A DNA stretch of 64,000 nt. Source: Euzebyella saccharophila. Its GTDB lineage: Bacteria > Bacteroidota > Bacteroidia > Flavobacteriales > Flavobacteriaceae. Shown one piece after another: positions 55,086 to 63,689 of this stretch (the first letter of the stretch is position 1; every line of letters begins with the position of its first letter). The position numbers and the translations under genes are program-made. The stretch is from contig NZ_JACYFJ010000001.1 of assembly GCF_014855495.1 (NCBI RefSeq), positions 1,178,001 to 1,242,000 of the forward strand, in the 5' to 3' direction. The notes below the pieces were generated by a model that saw only the letters and a list, made by a program, of their open reading frames with translations, searched no databases and was not told the origin of the DNA.

Positions 55086-55176
55086 AAGCATAATTTTTTT
55101 ATTGTTTTTAATCCCAACTTTACGGTTAGGGCTACTTATATATTTCTAATTTTGAATTGCAAGTAATTAAGTTGTT

Positions 55177-57489
55177 ATGAATCAAGAATATTTAAAAGCT
55201 ACTCCTTGGTCCATTATTGAGGAAGGTTTTGATAAGGAGTTAGTTCAATCTTCGGAAAGTATCTTCAGTTTAGGTAATGGTGCCATGGGGCAGCGAGCCA
55301 ATTTTGAGGAAACCTATACCGGAGAAACTTTTCAGGGAAGTTACATCGCTGGGGTTTATTATCCGGATAAGACCAGAGTAGGTTGGTGGAAGAATGGGTA
55401 TCCTGAATATTTTGCCAAGGTACTCAACGCTCCGAATTGGATAGGTATCAATATTTGGGTCAATGGGGAAGCTCTAGATTTAAATACCTGTAAGGAAGTA
55501 AATGGGTACTCCCGCGAACTTAATATGAAAGAAGGTTGGTATAGGCGTACGTTTGAAGCGGTTCTGCCAAACGATAGAAAAATTCAGGTGGAAGCAATTC
55601 GTTTTCTCAGTCTACATTTAGATGAAGTTGGGGCTATTCAGTATAATGTAACCGCCATTGATTCCGATTTAGAGGTGAAATTTCAGCCGTACTTGGATAG
55701 TGGTATCACCAATGAAGATTCTAACTGGGACGATAAATTCTGGAATACTACCAATATCGATGTTCATGGTAATCAAGGTTTCATTGAAGCCTATACCATG
55801 AAGACCCAATTCAAGACTTGTACGTTCATGCAATCGCAATTGTTGTTGAATGGGGAAATACTGAAGAAAGAACCCAAATCAACTTCGAAAGACTTGTGGG
55901 TGGGGCATGAATATTCCCAAAAGATAAGCAAGGGAGATACACTGTCGCTTCAAAAATTTGGGGGATATACCGTTGAAAGAAACCACCAAGGAAAGAATTT
56001 GGTGGATATTTCTAAAGAGGTGTTGAAAAAGGCTGAAGATTTGGGATTTGAGACACTTTTAGATAAACAAAAGCAATCATGGGCAGAGATTTGGGAAATG
56101 AGCGATATAACCATTGAGGGCGATGTAAAAGCACAACAAGGTATCCGCTTTAATATTTTTCAGTTGAACCAGACCTACTTAGGAAGGGATTCCAGATTGA
56201 ATATCGGCCCAAAGGGATTTACTGGTGAGAAATACGGGGGAAGTACCTATTGGGATACCGAAGCCTATTGCATTCCGTTCTATATGGCTACCAAAAATCA
56301 ACAGGTTGCCAGAAATTTATTGAAATACCGCTACAATCACCTTCAAAAAGCTATTGAGAACGCCCAAAAGTTAGGTTTTACAAACGGGGCGGCACTATAC
56401 CCCATGGTCACCATGAACGGTGAAGAATGTCACAATGAGTGGGAAATTACCTTTGAGGAAATTCATCGAAACGGCGCTATAGCATTTGCTATTTACAATT
56501 ATTACCGATTTACGGGAGACTATTCCTATATTCCAGAAATGGGTCTGGAAGTGCTTATTGGTATTGCCCGTTTTTGGCATCAAAGAGCCAGTTTTTCAGA
56601 ACAGAAACAGAAATATGTCATTCTTGGAGTAACCGGGCCCAATGAGTATGAAAATAACGTAAATAATAACTGGTACACCAACTATTTGGCCCAATGGTGC
56701 ATCAATTTTACTGTGGAGCAATTGCAAAGGGTTCACGATGGTTTTGAAGATGATTATAGAAGAATTGTAGGGAAGACCAAGCTGACCGATGGAGAGGTTG
56801 CCCATTGGAAAAAAGTGGCGGACAAAATGTACTTTCCGTATTCCGAGGAAAAACAGGTGTTCCTGCAGCAAGATGGATTTTTGGATAAAGAATTGATCAC
56901 CGTAAAAGATTTACCATCGGCACAGAGACCGATCAATCAAAAATGGAGTTGGGACCGTATTTTACGCTCGCCTTATATCAAGCAGGCAGATGTACTTCAG
57001 GGTTTTTACTTCTTTGAAGATCACTTTTCTAAAGAAGAACTCAAGAGACACTTTGATTTCTATGAGCCCTTTACGGTTCATGAATCATCGCTTTCACCCT
57101 GTGTTCATAGTATTCAGGCGGCGAAACTTAACCAAATGGAGCAGGCTTATAAATTTTACCTAAGAACCTCTCGCTTGGATTTGGATGATTACAATAAAGA
57201 GGTGGAAGAAGGTTTGCACATCACCTCAATGGCGGGTACGTGGATGAGTATCGTTGAAGGTTTTGGGGGCATGCGTGTGGCTGACGACCAATTGTTGTTC
57301 AACCCTAGGATTCCTGAAAAATGGGATTCCTATTCGTTTAAAATTAATTTTAGGGGAAGTGTGGTGAAAGTATCCGTGAAACAGAAAGAAACGGAGTTTT
57401 CAATTTCCGGGGATGATTCCATTACTATAAGGTGCAATCAGAAAGAAGTAGAATTGAAGCCCGGTAGGGATATTTCGGTACCTCATTAA
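55177..57489 (+). CDS. glycoside hydrolase family 65 phosphorylase (maltose phosphorylase type)
   Basis: 770 residues, typical for GH65: N-terminal beta-sandwich (1 to about 270), linker helices, (alpha/alpha)6 barrel (about 320-690) and a small C-terminal sheet. GGSTYWDTEAYCIPFYM (about 350) and NGEECHNEWEITFEEIHRNG mark the substrate and phosphate region; the catalytic acid is the Glu of GVTGPNEYENNVNNNWYTN near 490. No signal peptide, so cytoplasmic: it splits maltose (or another alpha-glucobiose) with phosphate to glucose and beta-glucose 1-phosphate, which PgmB uses. Kojibiose, nigerose or trehalose phosphorylase activity cannot be excluded. Confidence 0.92.
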   Translation: MNQEYLKATPWSIIEEGFDKELVQSSESIFSLGNGAMGQRANFEETYTGETFQGSYIAGVYYPDKTRVGWWKNGYPEYFAKVLNAPNWIGINIWVNGEALDLNTCKEVNGYSRELNMKEGWYRRTFEAVLPNDRKIQVEAIRFLSLHLDEVGAIQYNVTAIDSDLEVKFQPYLDSGITNEDSNWDDKFWNTTNIDVHGNQGFIEAYTMKTQFKTCTFMQSQLLLNGEILKKEPKSTSKDLWVGHEYSQKISKGDTLSLQKFGGYTVERNHQGKNLVDISKEVLKKAEDLGFETLLDKQKQSWAEIWEMSDITIEGDVKAQQGIRFNIFQLNQTYLGRDSRLNIGPKGFTGEKYGGSTYWDTEAYCIPFYMATKNQQVARNLLKYRYNHLQKAIENAQKLGFTNGAALYPMVTMNGEECHNEWEITFEEIHRNGAIAFAIYNYYRFTGDYSYIPEMGLEVLIGIARFWHQRASFSEQKQKYVILGVTGPNEYENNVNNNWYTNYLAQWCINFTVEQLQRVHDGFEDDYRRIVGKTKLTDGEVAHWKKVADKMYFPYSEEKQVFLQQDGFLDKELITVKDLPSAQRPINQKWSWDRILRSPYIKQADVLQGFYFFEDHFSKEELKRHFDFYEPFTVHESSLSPCVHSIQAAKLNQMEQAYKFYLRTSRLDLDDYNKEVEEGLHITSMAGTWMSIVEGFGGMRVADDQLLFNPRIPEKWDSYSFKINFRGSVVKVSVKQKETEFSISGDDSITIRCNQKEVELKPGRDISVPH

Positions 57490-57526
57490 AGTTGAGGTCT
57501 CTGAGGTATATAAGTAATTGGAGATA

Positions 57527-59305
57527 ATGGCAAAGCAAAAGGAGGTAGTTTATCAGGTTTTTACAAGGCTATTCGGTAATTCCAATACCAACAACAAGCC
57601 ATGGGGTACTGTAGAGGAAAACGGTGTGGGCAAATTTGCTGATTTTACCCCCAAGGCGCTTAGGGAAATTAAAGATTTGGGCTGTACTTATATTTGGTAC
57701 ACAGGAGTCGTACACCACGCCCTGATCAATGATTATTCTGCCTTCGGAATTTCAAATGATTCACCGGAAGTAGTAAAGGGAAGGGCCGGTTCACCTTATG
57801 CTGTAAAGGATTATTACAATGTGAATCCGGATTTGGCCAAAAATCCGGAAAAGCGACTTCAAGAGTTTGTAAGCCTCATTAAAAGAACGCATAAAGCAGG
57901 TTTAAAGGTCATTATCGATATTGTGCCCAATCACGTAGCACGTAGCTATGAAGGGGCTTCCACCCCCAAGGGTTCTCGGCCTTTTGGGGCTGATGATGAT
58001 ACTTCGGTGGAATATACCCGGGACAATGATTTTTACTACATTCCTCAACATGAATTTCAAGTACCTAATTGGCGAGAAGGTTATCAGCCTTTAGGAGGAG
58101 AAGATTTAGCGCCATATCCTGATTTTGAGGAAAACCCTGCGAAATGGACAGGTAACGGTAGCCGTTCTGCCCAACCTGATTTTAATGATTGGTATGAAAC
58201 CGTTAAAATCAACTACGGGGTCAAACCCGATGGTTCGTACGATTTTGATATACTTCCTGATGAGTTTGCACATAAATCTTTTGAGGAACATTTTCATTTT
58301 TGGAATGACCGATCTGTTCCTGGGGCGTGGGTAAAGTTTAAGGATATTGCCTTGTATTGGTTAAAAAAGGGAGTGGACGGTTTCCGGTATGATATGGCGG
58401 AAATGGTTCCAGTAGAATTTTGGAGCTATATGAACTCGCATATAAAAATGCAGAACCCCAATGCATTTTTAATGGCCGAAGTGTACAATCCCCATGAATA
58501 CCGAAATTTCATTTTTAAAGGAAAAATGGACTATCTGTACGATAAGGTGGAAATGTATGATTCCCTTAAACATATCATGCAAGGCCATGGGTGGACGGAC
58601 CATATTTCGGTGGTGAAAAAAGGAACCCAAGATATTGAACATCATTTATTACATTTTCTTGAAAATCACGACGAGCAACGAATTGCTTCCCCAGATTTTG
58701 CTGGTGATGCGTTAAAGGGAAAACCGGCCATGGTGGTGTCCGCAACCATGACTACCGCTTCAATAATGATTTATTTCGGTCAGGAAGTAGGGGAGCCTGC
58801 TGCGGAACACGCTGGTTTTGGCAGCCCTACCAGAACCTCAATTTTTGACTATATCGGGGTGCCACATCACCAGAGATGGGTGAACGATAAAAAATTTGAT
58901 GGGGGCCAATTGTCAGATGAAGAAACTGCTCTACGGGAATTCTACAAAAGGTTGCTCAATTTTACCATTAACAGCAATGCTTTGACCGGGCAGTACCAAG
59001 ACATCCATTTTTATAATAGAGATCATACGGAGTATTACAATCACCATGTGCTATCTTATGTGCGTTGGTCAGATGATGAAAAACTGGTAGTAGTGAGCAA
59101 TTTTCACGCCTATGATTGGTTTGGTTTTCACTTGCAGCTTCCGCCTGATATCATTGAAAAATGGAATTTGATGGATGGGGAGTACCTTTTGGAGGATATG
59201 CTGTACGGTCATAAAGAAACTTTATTTGTTAACGAGGGGAGCGCCAAGGTGCGGGTAGATGTACATCCTTTGGAATCCTTTATTTTTAAACTACATACCA
59301 AATGA
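57527..59305 (+). CDS. alpha-amylase family (GH13) enzyme, intracellular
   Basis: 592 residues without signal peptide. All four GH13 regions are visible: DIVPNHV (about 130), GFRYDMAEM with the nucleophile Asp (about 287), FLMAEVYN with the acid/base Glu (about 318) and HFLENHDEQR with the transition-state Asp (about 380). A C-terminal beta domain follows. I chose the ATG at 57527, which has GGAG a few bases upstream, over a TTG three codons earlier. It likely trims or transfers alpha-1,4-glucans inside the cell for the GH65 phosphorylase. Its stop overlaps the GDPD start by 4 bp. Confidence 0.92.
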   Translation: MAKQKEVVYQVFTRLFGNSNTNNKPWGTVEENGVGKFADFTPKALREIKDLGCTYIWYTGVVHHALINDYSAFGISNDSPEVVKGRAGSPYAVKDYYNVNPDLAKNPEKRLQEFVSLIKRTHKAGLKVIIDIVPNHVARSYEGASTPKGSRPFGADDDTSVEYTRDNDFYYIPQHEFQVPNWREGYQPLGGEDLAPYPDFEENPAKWTGNGSRSAQPDFNDWYETVKINYGVKPDGSYDFDILPDEFAHKSFEEHFHFWNDRSVPGAWVKFKDIALYWLKKGVDGFRYDMAEMVPVEFWSYMNSHIKMQNPNAFLMAEVYNPHEYRNFIFKGKMDYLYDKVEMYDSLKHIMQGHGWTDHISVVKKGTQDIEHHLLHFLENHDEQRIASPDFAGDALKGKPAMVVSATMTTASIMIYFGQEVGEPAAEHAGFGSPTRTSIFDYIGVPHHQRWVNDKKFDGGQLSDEETALREFYKRLLNFTINSNALTGQYQDIHFYNRDHTEYYNHHVLSYVRWSDDEKLVVVSNFHAYDWFGFHLQLPPDIIEKWNLMDGEYLLEDMLYGHKETLFVNEGSAKVRVDVHPLESFIFKLHTK

Positions 59306-60054
59306 AAGGTAGAAGCCCATTCATAGTACTTTTTCTAATTCTAACATTCTCTTCTTGTATGAGTGTAAATAAACCAATTGTCATAGGCCATAGAGGTGCC
59401 ATGGGTCACGAAACTGAAAATACATTGGCTTCAATTCAGAAGGCTATTGAACTGAAGGTTGATATGATCGAGATTGATATTTTTAAAATTAGAACAGGGG
59501 AGATTATGGTCTTCCATGATGATGAGGTGGACCGGTTGACCAACGGAAGCGGCTTTATTGAAGACTATTCTTTTGATCAATTGCGGGCATTGGTCGTTGA
59601 GGGCGGTCATAAAGTTCCCACCTTGCAAGAAGTTTTGGATGAAATGGCTGCTAAAGTTGATTTAAATATCGAATTAAAAGGAGCGGACACGGCAGAGGAG
59701 GTGAACAGGATTGTTGAGGAGAATATTGAAAATGGACCATGGAAATTGAATAATTTCATTATTTCCAGTTTTAAGTGGGAAGAGTTAAGAGATATGCGTG
59801 CCTCCAATTCTGAAATACCGATTGCTGTTTTAACGGGTAAGGATCCACTAAATGCAATTGAAATAGCGAAGGAATTAAATGCCGAAGCTGTAAATCCCCA
59901 TTTTGAGCAACTTAATGCGGAAAACAATGTGGCCTTAAAGGAAGCGGGATTAAAAATTTACCCTTGGACGGTTAATGATGAGCAGGATATCATGGGAATG
60001 AAAAGATTGGGGGTAGACGGTATCATTACCAATTATCCTGAAAGAGTCAAGTAA
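59302..60054 (+). CDS. glycerophosphodiester phosphodiesterase lipoprotein
   Basis: 250 residues with lipoprotein signal (LILTFSSCMSV, Cys19). GDPD TIM-barrel motifs: IGHRGAMGHETENT (His-Arg and the Glu-Asn pair), MIEIDIFKIRTGEIMVFHDD with the metal ligands and catalytic His, and VDLNIELKG; IYPWTVND and GVDGIITNYPERVK close the barrel. It cleaves glycerophosphodiesters to glycerol 3-phosphate and an alcohol in the periplasm. It overlaps GH13 by 4 bp and the next gene by 1 bp, so it is co-transcribed with the maltose genes although its role seems separate. Confidence 0.93.
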   Translation: MKGRSPFIVLFLILTFSSCMSVNKPIVIGHRGAMGHETENTLASIQKAIELKVDMIEIDIFKIRTGEIMVFHDDEVDRLTNGSGFIEDYSFDQLRALVVEGGHKVPTLQEVLDEMAAKVDLNIELKGADTAEEVNRIVEENIENGPWKLNNFIISSFKWEELRDMRASNSEIPIAVLTGKDPLNAIEIAKELNAEAVNPHFEQLNAENNVALKEAGLKIYPWTVNDEQDIMGMKRLGVDGIITNYPERVK

Positions 60055-61322
60055 TGTTTGATGTTATTATTGTTGGAGGAGGTGCTGCCGGTTTTTTTAC
60101 GGCCATTCAACTGGCAAAGACGAAACCAACTCTTAAAATAGCAATTCTCGAAAGGGGGAAAGAAGTGCTGGGAAAAGTAAAAATTTCCGGCGGAGGAAGG
60201 TGTAATGTTACCCATGCAGAATTTGACCCTAACATGTTGGTTAAGAATTATCCCCGAGGGGAAAAAGAACTCCTTGGGCCTTATCACACCTTTGCTAGCG
60301 GAGATACCATGGCATTTTTTGAAGAACATGGGGTTTCTTTAAAGATAGAGGAGGACGGACGTATTTTTCCGGTATCGGATTCTTCACAGACCATAATCGA
60401 TTGTTTTTTGAATCTTACCCAAAAATTAGGTGTAAAGGTATTAAAACATAGTGCAGTAACCCATTTTGAAAATACAGCAAAGGGGTGGCAAATCAAAACC
60501 ATCAAGCACTCCTATGAATGTAAAAAACTTGTGCTGGCAACGGGTAGCAATCCTAAAATTTGGAATATACTAAAGCAACTGGGCCATACTATTGAGACTG
60601 CTGTACCGTCCTTATTCACCTTTAATTGTAAGGATACGCGAATAGCCGGAATTCCAGGGGTGGCTACCAATGCCAGTGTTGAGATTTTTGAGAACAATTT
60701 GCTTGAAAGTAAGATTACCGTAAGACTTAAAAGTAAAAAGACTAGAACACCAATTTTGTATGCTGATGGTCCCGTACTCATTACGCATTGGGGACTCAGC
60801 GGTCCCGCCATCTTAAAATTGTCGGCTTGGGGTGCTCGTTTATTACACGACTATAAGTACAACTTTAAAGTTGTGGTCAATTGGATGCCGGACTATAATT
60901 ATGAGGGGCTCTTGGGCTATTTACGGGAAGTGAAAGAAGTGGAAGGAAGAAAAACTGTTTTGCGGACCAAAGCTATTGAGGTTCCTAGAAGGTTATGGAC
61001 CAATTTGGTAAAGGCATCCGGAATAAATAAAGCCGATAAGTGGGCGGATATCAACAAACAACAATTGGAAAATTTGGCAGCGCAATTAACAGAGTGTGAA
61101 CTCAAGATTGAGGGTAAATCTACTTTTAAGGAAGAGTTTGTTACCGCTGGAGGTGTAGATTTAAAGGAAGTTGACTTCAGGACTTATAAAAGCAAACTTT
61201 TACCTGATTTATATTTTGCCGGAGAGATCTTAAATGTGGATGCTATAACAGGAGGATTCAATTTTCAGAATGCTTGGACCGGCGGTTATATGGTAGCCAA
61301 AGCAATTACTAATACCTTGTAA
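60054..61322 (+). CDS. BaiN/HI0933-family FAD-dependent oxidoreductase
   Basis: 422-residue flavoprotein. VIIVGGGAAGFFTAIQLA (4-21) is the FAD-binding Rossmann motif; GKVKISGGGRCNVTHAEFD is the signature of the HI0933/BaiN/RdsA family, and GEILNVDAITGGFNFQNAWTGG the C-terminal FAD contact. Cytoplasmic; members reduce bile-acid-type enones or other substrates, and the physiological role in flavobacteria is unknown. The start overlaps the GDPD stop (TAATG), and DUF1697 follows without a gap. Confidence 0.92.
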   Translation: MFDVIIVGGGAAGFFTAIQLAKTKPTLKIAILERGKEVLGKVKISGGGRCNVTHAEFDPNMLVKNYPRGEKELLGPYHTFASGDTMAFFEEHGVSLKIEEDGRIFPVSDSSQTIIDCFLNLTQKLGVKVLKHSAVTHFENTAKGWQIKTIKHSYECKKLVLATGSNPKIWNILKQLGHTIETAVPSLFTFNCKDTRIAGIPGVATNASVEIFENNLLESKITVRLKSKKTRTPILYADGPVLITHWGLSGPAILKLSAWGARLLHDYKYNFKVVVNWMPDYNYEGLLGYLREVKEVEGRKTVLRTKAIEVPRRLWTNLVKASGINKADKWADINKQQLENLAAQLTECELKIEGKSTFKEEFVTAGGVDLKEVDFRTYKSKLLPDLYFAGEILNVDAITGGFNFQNAWTGGYMVAKAITNTL

Positions 61323-61871
61323 ATGACTGTATATATTGCGTTTTTGCGGGGTATCAACGTAAGCGGAACCAAAAAAGTTCCTATGGCACAATTGCGTTCG
61401 TTGTTGGAGGAAAATGGCTTGGATAAGGTTACTACCTACATACAAAGTGGAAACGTGGTATTCTCTTCGCTTGAAGAGGACAAAAGTGTTTTGGAAAATA
61501 AAATACAGGAAACAATTGAGAAAGAGTTTGGTTTTCAGGTGCCTGTTTTGGTCATTACAAAGACTGGTTTGGATACGATTCTTACAAGTAATCCATTTGA
61601 AAAAAACCTCGAGAAGGATAACGGTAAAATTTACTATGTTCTGTTAAAAAATAAGCCAGATTCCATGTTGGTAAAACATTTAGAGGAAGAAGTCTATGAA
61701 AATGAAGAATTTTACGTGACGGATACTTGTGTTTATCTACAATGTAATACTGGATATGGGAAAGCCAAACTTAACAACAATCTCATAGAACGAAAATTAA
61801 AAGTGGAAGCTACGACCCGAAACCATAGAACCATGGAAAAGTTGGGCCAAATGGCAGCCAATCTTAATTGA
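61323..61871 (+). CDS. DUF1697 family protein
   Basis: 182 residues, full length for DUF1697. The hallmark YIAFLRGINVSGTKKVPMAQ opens the protein, followed by TTYIQSGNVVFSS and, near the C-terminus, a region ending RNHRTMEKLGQMA. No signal or membrane segment; function unknown. It starts on the base after the preceding stop, so it is translationally linked to the flavoprotein gene, and its end overlaps the convergent tspO-like gene by 8 bp. Confidence 0.92.
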   Translation: MTVYIAFLRGINVSGTKKVPMAQLRSLLEENGLDKVTTYIQSGNVVFSSLEEDKSVLENKIQETIEKEFGFQVPVLVITKTGLDTILTSNPFEKNLEKDNGKIYYVLLKNKPDSMLVKHLEEEVYENEEFYVTDTCVYLQCNTGYGKAKLNNNLIERKLKVEATTRNHRTMEKLGQMAANLN

Positions 61872-62352
61872 GCTCCCAAATTCTATAGGTGAGAACGGTA
61901 GCAAAACAAACCCAAATAAAGTAGGGAACAAGTAACCAAGCCGCGATTTTGCTTACCACCTTGAACCATCTGATAGTAAAAATTAAAAGTATCAACAAGG
62001 ATACAATGACTATCAAGGCCCAAAAAAGCTCCTTAAGCCCAAAAAATACAATGCTCCATGAAGCGTTCAACAAAAGTTGAAACACAAAATGGTAAAGAGC
62101 CGTTTTTACCCATAAATGGTAAAACCCTTTGGTCCATACAATGCCGGCAGCGATTCCCATCATAATGTAAAGCATGGTCCATACAGGAGCAAAAATCCAA
62201 GCGGGAGGCGTAAAACTAGGTTTGTTTAGGGTAAGGTACCAGTCGTTAACCGAAGTTTGGGTTACAAAGCTTCCCAATAACCCAATAATCAGGCAAATGC
62301 CCACGGCATAGCTTATATGAAGTATTTTGCTTTTCAAGTGGGTGGTTTTCAA
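61864..62352 (-). CDS. TspO/MBR family membrane protein
   Basis: 162 residues with five hydrophobic segments. The TspO signature is clear in WYLTLNKPSFTPPAWIFAPV followed by WTMLYIMMGIAAGIVW, and in NASWSIVFFGLKELFWALIV. TspO proteins bind porphyrins and steroids and are linked to tetrapyrrole turnover and stress responses; the ligand here is unknown. Single minus-strand gene between DUF1697 and the mevalonate genes. Confidence 0.92.
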   Translation of the reverse strand: MKTTHLKSKILHISYAVGICLIIGLLGSFVTQTSVNDWYLTLNKPSFTPPAWIFAPVWTMLYIMMGIAAGIVWTKGFYHLWVKTALYHFVFQLLLNASWSIVFFGLKELFWALIVIVSLLILLIFTIRWFKVVSKIAAWLLVPYFIWVCFATVLTYRIWELN

Positions 62353-62374
62353 GCCTAAGTTAACAAATTATTTC

Positions 62375-62410
62375 TTTGAGCTTAGATGAGCGGGTTAAAA
62401 AGTATATTTG
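62375..62410 (+). promoter_or_regulatory. promoter of the mevalonate decarboxylase gene
   Basis: TTTG (62375-62378), 24 bases, TATATTTG (62403-62410). The -7 box matches TAnnTTTG exactly; the spacing is longer than usual. The leader before the ATG at 62426 would be about ten bases. Confidence 0.55.
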
Positions 62411-62425
62411 CACAAAATTGTGCTT

Positions 62426-63511
62426 ATGACCGAGTCCCGTTTTATACCCAATTCATATAAGAATTTGCCAGCATCAGGCAAATCATCTTGGAGGTCGCCC
62501 AGTAATATTGCATTGGTTAAGTATTGGGGCAAAAGGGAAAACCAAATTCCGGCTAATCCATCCATTAGTTTTACATTGAATTCTTGCTTTACTACAACTA
62601 CGGTCAGTTACGAAAAATTGAAGGAAAAGCAGCATCAGTTTTCTTTCGATTTCCTGTTTGAGGGAAGCCCCAAAGAAGAATTTAAACCCAAAATCCAGAC
62701 CTTTTTAACCAGGATACAGGCATATCTACCCTTTCTAACGGAATATCATTTGGTAATTGAGAGTTCCAACTCCTTTCCCCATAGCAGTGGAATTGCATCT
62801 TCGGCAAGTGGAATGTCTGCTTTGGCCTTGTGTCTAATGGATATGGAAAAAGAACTGAACCCTACCATTCATCTTGATTTTTTTAATCAAAAAGCCTCTT
62901 TTCTGGCGCGCTTAGGTTCTGGAAGTGCATGTAGAAGTGTTGAAGGACCTTTGGTTCAATGGGGAAGTTATAGGGGAATTGAAAATAGTAGTGATTTGTA
63001 CGGAGTTCCGTATCCATATATAACGCATGCAGTGTTCCAAGATTTTTGTGATACCGTACTTTTGGTCGATAAGGGGGAAAAAACAGTTAGTAGTACCGTG
63101 GGTCATGGACTTATGCACCATCATCCTTTTGCAGAACAACGTTTTCAACAAGCACATTCTAATTTGGATAAGTTAAAAACCATTTTCGAAACGGGTGATT
63201 TGGAGGGCTTTATACAGGTGGTAGAAAGTGAGGCGCTCACGTTACATGCCATGATGTTGACCAGTAGCCCTTATTTTATTTTAATGAAACCCAATACCTT
63301 AACGATTATCAATAAAATATGGGCTTTTAGGGGGGAATCAAATAGCCATCTTTGCTTCACTTTGGATGCAGGTGCCAATGTACACGTATTATACCCTGCG
63401 GAGGAGAAAACAGTGGTGCTCAAGTTCATAAAAGAAGAGCTGGCCCCACTTTGCCAAAACGGGCAATTTATTGAGGATCAAGTAGGAACTGGTGCCATTA
63501 AATTGATTTAA
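62426..63511 (+). CDS. mvaD: diphosphomevalonate decarboxylase
   Basis: 361 residues from the ATG at 62426; a TTG six codons upstream lies inside the promoter box and is rejected. GHMP-fold enzyme: SPSNIALVKYWGKRENQIP (substrate-binding Lys and Tyr), then SSNSFPHSSGIASSASGMSA for the phosphate loop and GSGSACRSVEGPLVQW for the catalytic region, with LDAGANVHVLYP near the C-terminus. It converts mevalonate diphosphate to isopentenyl diphosphate. Followed after 178 bp by a mevalonate kinase-type gene, consistent with the mevalonate route for isoprenoids in Flavobacteriia. Confidence 0.95.
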   Translation: MTESRFIPNSYKNLPASGKSSWRSPSNIALVKYWGKRENQIPANPSISFTLNSCFTTTTVSYEKLKEKQHQFSFDFLFEGSPKEEFKPKIQTFLTRIQAYLPFLTEYHLVIESSNSFPHSSGIASSASGMSALALCLMDMEKELNPTIHLDFFNQKASFLARLGSGSACRSVEGPLVQWGSYRGIENSSDLYGVPYPYITHAVFQDFCDTVLLVDKGEKTVSSTVGHGLMHHHPFAEQRFQQAHSNLDKLKTIFETGDLEGFIQVVESEALTLHAMMLTSSPYFILMKPNTLTIINKIWAFRGESNSHLCFTLDAGANVHVLYPAEEKTVVLKFIKEELAPLCQNGQFIEDQVGTGAIKLI

Positions 63512-63632
63512 AGTCCTTTCAGCTATTTTTTTACGTATAATAAAATACTAAAAGCAAGTAATTTGGGTTGTAAAAAGCGGAAATGCGCTCGAACGAAGAT
63601 TTTGATAGCGTATTCAAGTTGTTTAGCACCAA

Positions 63633-63667
63633 TTGAATAGAACACAATAGTTTATTTCTTATTTTTG
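63633..63667 (+). promoter_or_regulatory. promoter of the mevalonate kinase-type gene
   Basis: TTG (63633-63635), 24 bases, TATTTTTG (63660-63667), followed by CAG; the -7 box matches the consensus and the spacing equals that of the preceding gene's promoter. The start codon is 22 bp downstream. Confidence 0.5.
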
Positions 63668-63689
63668 CAGTATCCTTATCGACCATACA

